Source: JBBIJH01 sp037446075 (GTDB lineage Bacteria; Bacteroidota; Ignavibacteria; UBA10030; JAHEZR01). From it: 16,312 nt of DNA. Below the pieces are notes generated by a model that worked only from the letters and a program-made list of their open reading frames with translations, had not been told where the DNA came from and made no database searches. Positions 6,410 through 13,417 of this stretch are shown here, one piece after another; positions within the stretch are counted from its first letter, which is position 1; each line of letters opens with the position of its first letter. Both the position numbers and the translations under genes were made by a program. The DNA is taken from NCBI GenBank assembly GCA_037446075.1, contig JBBIJH010000051.1:1-16312 (forward strand). The letters run 5' to 3'.

Positions 6410-6779
6410 GGGGATGATCTGGTTTCGACAGAGATGAGGGTGCTCAGGACGGCGTACCCTGCTCTCCGCATGCAGGCTAAACAAGCGGAAAAAAAATAAG
6501 TGCGAACTATAACTACGCACTGGCTGCCTAATTCCTAGGCAACCCGTTCGTTTGTGCCTCTGCCCATCGGGACATAGACGGGCGTCGATTTCAGATGGGA
6601 TAGCCGGTGGCGCCTCTCAGTCGTGACCGGCGAAGCCCGACGGCGTCGGGTGCAACTGAGATAGCTCGGGGACGTTGTGCCTGTCCGGCTGCCCTGAGTG
6701 AAATCGAATGACACGGCTAGGTACGTAGATGTCCTGAGGGTCTTCTCTTTGGACGGGGGTTCGATTCCCCCCATCTCCA
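6410..6779 (+). ncRNA. ssrA: tmRNA (transfer-messenger RNA)
   Basis: This one-piece tmRNA of about 370 bases rescues stalled ribosomes and tags the unfinished protein for degradation. The 5' end GGGGATG (6410-6416) pairs with CATCTCC (6772-6778) to form the alanine-type acceptor, with one G-U pair and discriminator A6779. The T arm is GGGGG-TTCGATT-CCCCC (6755-6771). GGTTTCGAC near the 5' end is the conserved D-loop-like region. The tag reading frame resumes at GCG (6502-6504), after ATAAGT, and runs to TAA (6529-6531), giving the peptide ANYNYALAA. Internal hairpins fit the pseudoknot region: CCCGAC/GTCGGG (6636-6650), enclosed by CTCAGT/ACTGAG (6616-6621 with 6655-6660). CCA is not encoded. 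Open frames across this stretch are artefacts of the RNA gene. Confidence 0.97.
6502..6531 (+). other. tmRNA proteolysis-tag reading frame
   Basis: The tag codons are GCG AAC TAT AAC TAC GCA CTG GCT GCC TAA, encoding ANYNYALAA. The C-terminal ALAA is the ClpXP/ClpAP degradation signal shared by nearly all tags. The resume codon is GCG rather than the commoner GCA. The usual acidic residues in the middle (as in ANDENYALAA) are missing. Confidence 0.9.
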
Positions 6780-6846
6780 CTTCGATTCTCTCTTCCTGTC
6801 GAGTTCAAATCCACTCATATTTCACCACCCACATCATCATAATGCC

Positions 6847-7860
6847 ATGCCTCACTCCAACATGTTTTTTCTTATCGGCTTCACTTGCTTTTGTTGGCAA
6901 GCTTCCTTCGGTGGAGACGATGCCGGGCAGCTACAAGGGGGGATTCCCGTGACCATCGAGAGAATATCCTACGGTGGCTGGTCGAACTGCTATCGCATCG
7001 CGAATGAACAAATCGAACTCATCGTGACGACCGATGTTGGCCCAAGGGTGATACGCTTCGGGTTTGTAGGCGGTGAAAACGAATTCAAGGAATACAGAGA
7101 CCAATTGGGAAAAACAGGCGGGAAGGAATGGCGAATTTATGGGGGACATCGCCTCTGGCACGCACCCGAAGCGAAACCAAGAACCTACTGGCCAGACAAT
7201 CTACCCGTGGAATTCGAAAAACGGAAAGATGGAGTGCGATTGATTCAATCGACAGAGGGGTCAACCGGAATTCAAAAAGAAATGGAAATCATTTTGTCTC
7301 CAGAAATCAATCGCGTGACAGTGGTGCATCGATTGTGGAACAGAGGTGAGTGGCCGGTGGAACTTGCTCCATGGACTCTCACTGTTATGGAACAAGGGGG
7401 GAGGGTGATCATCCCACAAGCTCCTTACAAGTCTCACGACGAGGAGCTCCTGCCTATGCGAGCGATGGCTCTTTGGGGATACACGGACATGAGTGATCCG
7501 CGGTATCTCTGGGGATCTCGCTACATAATTCTGTCACAGGATCCGAATGCAAGAAAACCAACGAAGATTGGTGCGGGAGTGAAGGAAGGTTGGGCCGCTT
7601 ATGCTAGAAAAGATCACCTGTTTATCAAACGGTTCAAGTACGCAGAAGGGGAGAGGTACCCAGATCTCGGGTCTTCCGTCGAGAGCTTTACGAATGCGGA
7701 GATGATCGAGTTGGAGACCCTCGGTCCCTTGAGGACAATTGAACCAGATTCGTCAGTAGAGCATGTAGAAGATTGGTATCTTTTCAAAGGCGTGGGGCCG
7801 ATCCGTGACGAAGATTCGGTCGACCGATATGTTCTTCCAAGATTAAGAGAGACACAGTGA
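6847..7860 (+). CDS. DUF4380-like exported protein
   Basis: This 337-residue protein has a hydrophobic N-terminus (NMFFLIGFTCFCWQASFG), likely a signal peptide with cleavage around residues 21-23. The mature part looks like DUF4380, a galactose-mutarotase-like all-beta family of unknown function. Recognisable pieces are YGGWSNCYRIANEQIELIV, DVGPRVIRFGF, WRIYGGHRLWHAPEAKPRTY, PWTLTVMEQGG and PRYLWGSRYI. In the related mutarotase fold, His and Glu/Asp side chains line a sugar-binding cleft; here H in GGHRLWHAPE is the best candidate. Binding of an extracellular or periplasmic carbohydrate is only an inference. ATG 6847 and ATG 6862 are both possible starts, and neither has a ribosome site. The gene starts 67 bases after ssrA and ends 10 bases before dapF, so it may share a transcript with dapF. 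Confidence 0.8.
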   Translation: MPHSNMFFLIGFTCFCWQASFGGDDAGQLQGGIPVTIERISYGGWSNCYRIANEQIELIVTTDVGPRVIRFGFVGGENEFKEYRDQLGKTGGKEWRIYGGHRLWHAPEAKPRTYWPDNLPVEFEKRKDGVRLIQSTEGSTGIQKEMEIILSPEINRVTVVHRLWNRGEWPVELAPWTLTVMEQGGRVIIPQAPYKSHDEELLPMRAMALWGYTDMSDPRYLWGSRYIILSQDPNARKPTKIGAGVKEGWAAYARKDHLFIKRFKYAEGERYPDLGSSVESFTNAEMIELETLGPLRTIEPDSSVEHVEDWYLFKGVGPIRDEDSVDRYVLPRLRETQ

Positions 7861-7870
7861 CCACAAAGAC

Positions 7871-8740
7871 ATGAGGCGGAGAATTCGAATCAAATTCACA
7901 AAGATGTCGGGGGCAGGGAATGATTTTGTGATTGTCGATAACCGCCAACGCATTCTGGCGACGGGAGTGAGAGATTTCGTTCGTGTTGTTGCAGAGCGGC
8001 GGACTGGAGTCGGCGCCGATGGAGTGCTTCTTCTCGAGAAGAGCAGAGCGGCAAATTTCCGCGTTCGGTACTTCAATGCAGACGGCTCATACGGGGGCTT
8101 CTGTGGAAATGGCGGTCGATGCATTGCTCGATACGCGGTGCTGAACGGGATAGCCCCGAAACGGATGACTTTTGATGCTCTCGGGCATATATATGAAGCT
8201 GAAGTGAACGGCCGCAAGGTTCGATTGCGAATGAAAGATCCGAAGGACGAAAAGCTCCAGGTTGAACTTCGCAGCGGTGGAATGCGATTCAAATTGCACT
8301 TTGTCGATACAGGTTCGCCGCATGCAATTCTTTTTCTCGATGAAAACGATGCGTTGTTGTCAGGGGAGCTTTCAGTCTTGGACGTGATGACATTGGGCCG
8401 GAAACTTCGCAATCATCCCTACTTCGGAAAACGCGGAACCAACGTCAATTTTGTAAAGCTCAACCGGGACGGTTCTTTGAGAGTACGAACATATGAAAGG
8501 GGCGTTGAGGCTGAGACCTTCGCATGCGGAACTGGAGCGGTGGCAAGCGCCATCATTGCGAGTAGAATCAGAGGAATCCACTCTCCGGTCACCGTTATCC
8601 CCAAGAGCCAGGAACCATTACTCGTCAAATTCCGGACATCAGACGACCGGGTAGGCGAAGTCTATCTCGAGGGAAACGCCGATGTGACGTTTTCCGGGGA
8701 GGTCACTTATGATCCTGTAGTTAAGACGGTTGCTTTCTAA
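7871..8740 (+). CDS. dapF: Diaminopimelate epimerase
   Basis: This 289-residue cytoplasmic enzyme interconverts LL- and meso-diaminopimelate, the last-but-one step to lysine and the source of the peptidoglycan cross-linking residue. Both catalytic cysteines are present: C78 in NADGSYGGFCGNGGRC and C219 in ERGVEAETFACGTGA. Other family blocks are KMSGAGNDFV (11-20), TGVGADG (45-51), DTGSPHAI (146-153) and RGTNVNFV (188-195). Length is slightly over the usual 270-280. The start at ATG 7871 has little ribosome-site support, and the KFTKMSGAGNDF block begins eight residues later, as expected. No other lysine genes are in view. It is followed by a 92-base gap before the Rieske gene. Confidence 0.96.
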   Translation: MRRRIRIKFTKMSGAGNDFVIVDNRQRILATGVRDFVRVVAERRTGVGADGVLLLEKSRAANFRVRYFNADGSYGGFCGNGGRCIARYAVLNGIAPKRMTFDALGHIYEAEVNGRKVRLRMKDPKDEKLQVELRSGGMRFKLHFVDTGSPHAILFLDENDALLSGELSVLDVMTLGRKLRNHPYFGKRGTNVNFVKLNRDGSLRVRTYERGVEAETFACGTGAVASAIIASRIRGIHSPVTVIPKSQEPLLVKFRTSDDRVGEVYLEGNADVTFSGEVTYDPVVKTVAF

Positions 8741-8832
8741 TCGGAACTTCACCCAATCTATCGCTGTTGAAGTGGTCAGAAAGTTTTTCCTGGCTATGAA
8801 TTTAGGGAAGAAATGTTTCTCACTAGGGCACA

Positions 8833-9282
8833 ATGATTGAACTCAAGCTGTCACTGGAAAGCAGACGTCGTGCGCTCGTAAGGCTCCTCACGGGCTGGAC
8901 CGCGATAATCGCCTTCCCAGCTCTCTATGTGGTGGGCAGATACCTTTCACCCCCTCTAAGAACTAACAACAAGATATCTCCCGTTGTCGTGGGAAGACTT
9001 GATTCGATGCCTCCGAATACTTCGATGATCGTCAAAGTTGGGACGAAACCAGTGATTGTTGTTCACACGCAGACAGGTGAGTACAAGGCATTCGGTGCGA
9101 CATGTACCCATCTCGGCTGCACGATAGAGTACCGCCCCGAAGGCAAGGGATATTTTCATTGTAATTGCCATGGTGGACAGTATGATCTCGATGGTAGAAA
9201 CATTTCTGGACCGCCCCCCAGACCCCTGACGCCATACCGCATTTCTTTTCTCTCCGACAACATTGTCGTCACCACAAGCTAA
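8833..9282 (+). CDS. qcrA: Rieske [2Fe-2S] iron-sulfur protein of a cytochrome bc/b6f-type complex
   Basis: This 149-residue membrane-anchored protein is the Rieske subunit that passes electrons from quinol to a c-type cytochrome. The cluster ligands are complete: C91 and H93 in CTHLGC, and C110 and H113 in CNCHGG. C96 and C112 are placed to form the usual disulfide. GPPPRPL (126-132) is the conserved proline loop. A single hydrophobic helix (about 21-40) preceded by SRRRALVRL suggests a twin-arginine-type uncleaved anchor. AGGG lies 4 bases before ATG 8833. The protein is short, like bacterial b6f-type Rieske proteins, without the insert of mitochondrial forms. It overlaps the cytochrome b frame by up to 20 bases. 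petC is an alternative name. Confidence 0.93.
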   Translation: MIELKLSLESRRRALVRLLTGWTAIIAFPALYVVGRYLSPPLRTNNKISPVVVGRLDSMPPNTSMIVKVGTKPVIVVHTQTGEYKAFGATCTHLGCTIEYRPEGKGYFHCNCHGGQYDLDGRNISGPPPRPLTPYRISFLSDNIVVTTS

Positions 9283-10381
9283 CTCTCAGCGATTGAAGGC
9301 CTTGGATCTTCGCCGTTACTTTCCTCTTCAAGGATTCATCGGTTGGCTAAATGAGCGCCTGTACTTTGACTCGCTCTTGACGTTTCTGAGGAACAAGACC
9401 GTACCGAATCACAAATACACTTTTTGGTACCTCTTCGGTGGACTAACGCTCTTTCTGTTCATAGTTCAGTTGGTAACCGGTGGCCTGCTACTTTTCTATT
9501 ATCAGCCCACACCTGAGACCGCCTATGAAAGTGTGAAGGACCTTATGACAAATGTAAGCTATGGCAATTTTGTGCGGTCCCTACATATTTGGACCTCGCA
9601 TTTTATGGTCGGCGCTCTGATGGTTCACATGTTTAGCGTTTACTTCTTGCGAGCTTATCGAAAACCACGTGAGGCAATGTGGTTCTCTGGATTTGCTCTA
9701 ATGTTGATAACGCTTGGTTTCGCCTTTACGGGTTACCTATTACCGTGGGACACCACTGCGTACTTTGCCACGCAGATTGGGACCGAAATCCCGAGGTCGA
9801 TCCCACTAATCGGCCACACCTTGTTGACCCTCCTCCGCGGAGACCAAGAGGTGGGCGCACACACTCTGACCCGATTGTTTGCTCTTCACGTTTTCTTGCT
9901 CCCCGTCCTAGCCTTGTTAATCGTGATCCTGCATCTCATCCTCAACCAGGTTCATGGTTCCAGTAAGCCGATCGGTGCCAAGGAAACAGGACCGCCAATT
10001 CCTTTTTTTCCGAACTTTGTGGTTCGCGATTGGACTATCTGGCTCCTCGCTGCCACCGTCTTGGCCGTTCTTTCGTTTGGCTTCCCTTGGGGGTTGGGAT
10101 CAAAAGCCGACCCGATGAGCCCGGCCCCGCCTGGGGTGCGTCCAGAATGGTACTTCTGGTCTCTTTATGAGACCCTCAGGCTTGTCCCATCCAAAGTATG
10201 GCTGGTAACAGGGGAGGCGCTTGTCAATGTCGTGTTAGCCGTCGTGCTTGCCCTTTGGTTTCTTGTACCGGCACTGGACAGGAAAGCCCTTCGAGGCGAG
10301 AAATCGAGGCTGAGCCAAATCCTGGGTGTTACTCTTGTCGCGTACCTGGCAGCGATGACATTGTTGGGTGGTTTGTGGTGA
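9263..10381 (+). CDS. qcrB: Cytochrome b (fused b6 plus subunit IV type)
   Basis: This protein of up to 372 residues has seven predicted membrane helices. Its length equals cytochrome b6 plus subunit IV in one chain. Numbered from TTG 9263, the heme ligands are H108/H122 (13 residues between) and H209/H224 (14 between); the latter is b6f-type spacing. PEWY (294-297), the quinol-oxidation-site motif, is present in the subunit IV part, and LLPWD lies near residue 160. The position aligned with b6 Cys35 (FYCLGG), which holds heme c_n, is L57 in FWYLFGG. No ATG exists near the start, so translation must begin at a TTG. Candidates are 9263, 9293 and 9302, and none has a convincing ribosome site. 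Coupling to the Rieske gene is likely. No cytochrome c1, f or other c-type subunit follows. Confidence 0.92.
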   Translation: MSSPQANSQRLKALDLRRYFPLQGFIGWLNERLYFDSLLTFLRNKTVPNHKYTFWYLFGGLTLFLFIVQLVTGGLLLFYYQPTPETAYESVKDLMTNVSYGNFVRSLHIWTSHFMVGALMVHMFSVYFLRAYRKPREAMWFSGFALMLITLGFAFTGYLLPWDTTAYFATQIGTEIPRSIPLIGHTLLTLLRGDQEVGAHTLTRLFALHVFLLPVLALLIVILHLILNQVHGSSKPIGAKETGPPIPFFPNFVVRDWTIWLLAATVLAVLSFGFPWGLGSKADPMSPAPPGVRPEWYFWSLYETLRLVPSKVWLVTGEALVNVVLAVVLALWFLVPALDRKALRGEKSRLSQILGVTLVAYLAAMTLLGGLW

Positions 10382-10544
10382 CGGATAGACGGATTGTGAT
10401 GCGGAAGTGACTCGGGGGATTCAGGTGTGCAGATGTTCCTATAACATTTATTATGTAAACTTTCCTGCAGTAAACTTGCCGACGCTTCCAAGCACATTGC
10501 TCCACTTCCCCTGACCTACGGAGTAACTGGTTCTGTTTATTACA
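10382..10544 (+). other. Intergenic gap between convergent cytochrome b and purL genes
   Basis: This 163-base AT-richer gap lies between the two stop codons. I found no gene, no RNA fold and no clear bidirectional terminator. The only symmetry is a very short ACAT/ATGT pair inside an AT-rich run near 10445-10457. Confidence 0.5.
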
Positions 10545-12776
10545 TCAAATCGATAAGGTCATTGACCTGGGGATCGGTGCCGTGTAAACATCAGCAAGCT
10601 CTGCAACTGGAATCGAAAGCAAAGGGTCTATCGTGAGATATCCCCGGCTGGTATAGCCAAGTACCTCAAGTTGCAGCTTGTGTGCGGCCAGAACCGATTC
10701 TACTTGGCCGAGGAGGCTGTGACCAAAGCTTATGAGGAATCGCGATTGGTCTTCACCAAATAGGTAGAAGTCAGGTCGGACCACTGTTGAGAGGCCAATA
10801 ACGGCTCCAAGGCGCTGTTTGGGCGAATATATGCAAGACTCCGTTAGCGCGAGTGCCAGCCCACCCTCAGATAGGTCATGGCAGGAACTCAGGAGGCCTC
10901 GGTCGATCAGGTCGAGGATGGCCTGTTGGGTCCTCTTTTCCAATTCAAGGTCAAGTGGTGGTGCTTGCCCGGTGGCCTTACCAAGGAGCATAAGAAGATA
11001 TTCACTGCCTCCTACATGGCCACGTGTCTCCCCCACGATTGCAACCAGGTCCCCGGCGTTCTTAAACCCGCATGAGACTGGTTTCGTCTGCGAACTCATA
11101 AGCCCAACCATCCCAATCACTGCCGTCGGCATCACGGCGCCATCAGGGCCTTCGTTGTAGAAGCTGACATTCCCCCCCGTCACGGGCGTGCTCAATGCGA
11201 GACAGGCCTCTCGAATTCCAGCGATAGCCTCCTTAAACTGCCAGTAAATCTCTGGATCGTACGGATTGCCGAAGTTCAGGCAATTCGTGATGGCAACGGG
11301 TCTTGCTCCGACGGAAATAACATTTCGAGCAGCTTCCGCTACAGCTATCATTGCACCTACCCGAGGATTGAGGTAGACGTAACGCGCATTGCAATCGGTG
11401 GAGAGTGCAATGAACGTGTCTGTCCCCTTGATACGGATGAGGGCGGCGTCGTGTCCCGGCGGTAGGAGGCTGTTTGTTTGAACGCCGGTATCGTATTGCT
11501 CATAAATCCACTTCTTGCTGGCTAAGTTTGGGCTTGAGATCATTCGAAGAAGAGTCTCTCTCAAATCCCTTGGTTCTGGTATATCCTCAAGTCTATCGCT
11601 GTCGGTTTCCTGGAGGTAAGAGGGTTTTCTTGCATCCCTCGTATAGACTGGAGCATCGTATCCAGCAACCAGACTCCTTGCTGGAATCTGAGCGCATACC
11701 CTTCGATCCTTCCAAAACCGTACTTGGTCATCGTCAGTTACCCTCCCGACTTCGGTGGCTTGAATATCCCACTTTGAAAAGATCTCCTTGAGCAGCTGAA
11801 CCTTCTCAGGGACTGCTACGATCAGCATCCGCTCCTGCGACTCTGAGAGGACGATCTCGTAAGCTGACATATTCTCCTCTCGGACTGGGACGAGGTCCAG
11901 GTTTATCTCCATCCCCACCCCACCTCTCGCACTCATTTCGGAGGTTGAACATGCGATTCCAGCGGCGCCCATATCTTGAACTGCAACAAGACAATTAGCA
12001 TCATTTGCCTCCAGTAAGGCTTCGAGAAGACATTTCTCCGTGAAGGGGTCGCCGACCTGAACGGATGGTCGCCGGTCTTCCGATCTTGAGGAGATCTCTT
12101 CGGATGCGAACGTCGCCCCGTGGATGCCGTCTCGGCCCGTGGACGAGCCTACAATCAGCACGGGATTTCCCACTCCCTTCGCGACCGCGCGAATCACTTT
12201 CGCCTTAGGTACGACAGCAACGGCCATTGCATTGACCAACGGATTGTTGTTATAAGACCGGTCAAAGTAGACCTCTCCACCCACAGTCGGGACGCCAAAG
12301 CTGTTACCGTAATCGGCGATTCCTTTCACGATGTGTGCGAGCAGGTATTTGGTGCGTTCTTTCTCCAATTCACCGAACCGCAAAGAGTCTAGGATTGCAA
12401 TCGGGCGTGCTCCCATTGTCATGACATCTCGGAGTATGCCTCCCACACCCGTAGCGGCTCCTTGATAGGGTTCAACTGCTGACGGGTGATTGTGGCTCTC
12501 AATCTTAAAGGCAATGGCAAGGTCGTCGCTAATCTCAATTAGGCCTGCGTTTTCCTCCCCTGCCTCAGCGAGGAGGCACTTGCCCGCCCGAGGCAGTGTA
12601 CGGATTTCCTGAAGAGAATTCTTGTAGCTGCAATGTTCGCTCCACATGACGCTGAAAATTCCCAATTCGGTATAGGTAGGAACACGACCAAGGATCGAGA
12701 TGACCCGCTCGTACTCCTCAGCCGAGAGACCGTGCTCGGCTGCAAGGCGTTCGTCAACCACTGGCTCATAATTCAT
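10545..12776 (-). CDS. purL: Phosphoribosylformylglycinamidine synthase subunit PurL
   Basis: This 743-residue protein is the ATP-dependent synthetase subunit of FGAM synthase in de novo purine synthesis. The size is that of the small PurL that works with separate PurQ (glutaminase) and PurS. The N-terminus has the family block VMWSEHCSYKNS, with the catalytic His near residue 48. FKIESHNHPSAVEPYQGAAT then marks the ATP-binding half. GGVGMEINLDLVP, CLNFGNPYDPEIYWQ and SSCHDLSEGGLA are further PurL blocks across the duplicated synthetase halves. The start at ATG 12776 gives the expected N-terminus. The carrier gene ends 125 bases upstream, so the gene may have its own promoter or be the distal gene of the mutS2-accC transcript. 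purQ and purS are not in view. Confidence 0.96.
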   Translation of the reverse strand: MNYEPVVDERLAAEHGLSAEEYERVISILGRVPTYTELGIFSVMWSEHCSYKNSLQEIRTLPRAGKCLLAEAGEENAGLIEISDDLAIAFKIESHNHPSAVEPYQGAATGVGGILRDVMTMGARPIAILDSLRFGELEKERTKYLLAHIVKGIADYGNSFGVPTVGGEVYFDRSYNNNPLVNAMAVAVVPKAKVIRAVAKGVGNPVLIVGSSTGRDGIHGATFASEEISSRSEDRRPSVQVGDPFTEKCLLEALLEANDANCLVAVQDMGAAGIACSTSEMSARGGVGMEINLDLVPVREENMSAYEIVLSESQERMLIVAVPEKVQLLKEIFSKWDIQATEVGRVTDDDQVRFWKDRRVCAQIPARSLVAGYDAPVYTRDARKPSYLQETDSDRLEDIPEPRDLRETLLRMISSPNLASKKWIYEQYDTGVQTNSLLPPGHDAALIRIKGTDTFIALSTDCNARYVYLNPRVGAMIAVAEAARNVISVGARPVAITNCLNFGNPYDPEIYWQFKEAIAGIREACLALSTPVTGGNVSFYNEGPDGAVMPTAVIGMVGLMSSQTKPVSCGFKNAGDLVAIVGETRGHVGGSEYLLMLLGKATGQAPPLDLELEKRTQQAILDLIDRGLLSSCHDLSEGGLALALTESCIYSPKQRLGAVIGLSTVVRPDFYLFGEDQSRFLISFGHSLLGQVESVLAAHKLQLEVLGYTSRGYLTIDPLLSIPVAELADVYTAPIPRSMTLSI

Positions 12777-12901
12777 TGTCTGCCCAGAGGTTCCTATCGT
12801 CCAATTGCTGTTAAACTGCCGTGGTTTTCTTTCAAGCCAGTCGATTTTTCAATAGTTCCCCAGAGACCCTCCTGAGTGAGGTGCATCACATGCGGATGGA
12901 C
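12777..12901 (-). other. Gap between biotin carrier gene and purL
   Basis: This 125-base gap is read on the - strand. It holds a TTGAAA that could be a -35 element, but no good -10 box at the right distance. I see no hairpin with a T-run and no purine-type riboswitch fold. purL could be read through from mutS2-accC or use a weak promoter here. Confidence 0.4.
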
Positions 12902-13402
12902 TCAAAGGCGAAGGCGAACCAATACATCATCTTTTTCAACGGATTGGCCCGATCTCACAAGAATCTCCGAAACTACCCCTCCTCTCGGAGATCGAATTTC
13001 GTTTTCCATTTTCATTGCCTCAAGTGTCAGCAGCGGTGCTCCATGGGAAACCCTCGCTCCCGGTGCGACTTTCAGCGAGGAGACGAGTCCGGGCATTGGA
13101 GACTTAATCTCAAACGCCTTGTGCTCCTTGCTTCTCAGAACGCTGGCGGGCCTTCGGGGGCGTGACTTATCTTCGACCCAAACTTCGTATTCGCTCCCCT
13201 CTACCAACACCAGAAATCTGCCATCGTCCGGACGGACATGAAGGTCATACGAGCGGGAGTCGAGTTTAAGTGAATACAAATTCCCGTGGACTCTCACCAG
13301 AGCTGCTTTACAGTCTCGCCCATCGACCAATAGTGTATCCCCTTCCTTAGGTACCCTGACGTTATAGACTCTGCCGCCGACGCTTACCTGGAATTCTCTC
13401 AC
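12902..13402 (-). CDS. Biotin carboxyl carrier protein with N-terminal beta-rich (BT-like) domain
   Basis: This 166-residue protein ends in a biotinyl domain (about 98-166). EAMKMEN places the biotinylated lysine at K131, and KSPMPGLVSSLKVAPG opens the domain, as in acyl-CoA carboxylases. Residues 1-80 are strand-rich (FQVSVGGRVYNVRV, GDTLLVDGRDC, SYDLHV) and resemble the BT tether domain of propionyl/acyl-CoA carboxylase alpha subunits, rather than the Pro/Ala linker of E. coli AccB. I chose GTG 13402 because AGGACAGG precedes it with 6 bases spacing and it begins 13 bases after the biotin carboxylase stop. An ATG at 13483 would overlap that gene by 68 bases. The two adjacent genes together make one alpha-subunit equivalent. 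The acceptor (acetyl-, propionyl- or another CoA) is unknown. Confidence 0.88.
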   Translation of the reverse strand: MREFQVSVGGRVYNVRVPKEGDTLLVDGRDCKAALVRVHGNLYSLKLDSRSYDLHVRPDDGRFLVLVEGSEYEVWVEDKSRPRRPASVLRSKEHKAFEIKSPMPGLVSSLKVAPGARVSHGAPLLTLEAMKMENEIRSPRGGVVSEILVRSGQSVEKDDVLVRLRL

Positions 13403-13408
13403 AAGAAA

Positions 13409-13417
13409 CCTGTCCTC
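13409..13417 (-). promoter_or_regulatory. Ribosome binding site supporting the carrier-protein GTG start
   Basis: On the - strand GAGGACAGG lies 6 bases before GTG 13402 and overlaps the TGA stop of the biotin carboxylase gene. This favours the short form of the carrier and implies coupled translation. Confidence 0.6.

Noticed and set aside
6535..6952. Several open frames on both strands across the ssrA region
   Set aside because: They coincide with the structured tmRNA and its flank and show no protein-like features.
8741..8832. Hairpin ACTTCA/TGAAGT (8746-8751 with 8768-8773) as a dapF terminator
   Set aside because: The stem is only 6 bases with a 16-base loop, and no T-run follows directly.
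10165..10497. Open frame antisense to the end of cytochrome b
   Set aside because: It mirrors the strong coding frame on the other strand and has no ribosome site or recognisable motif.
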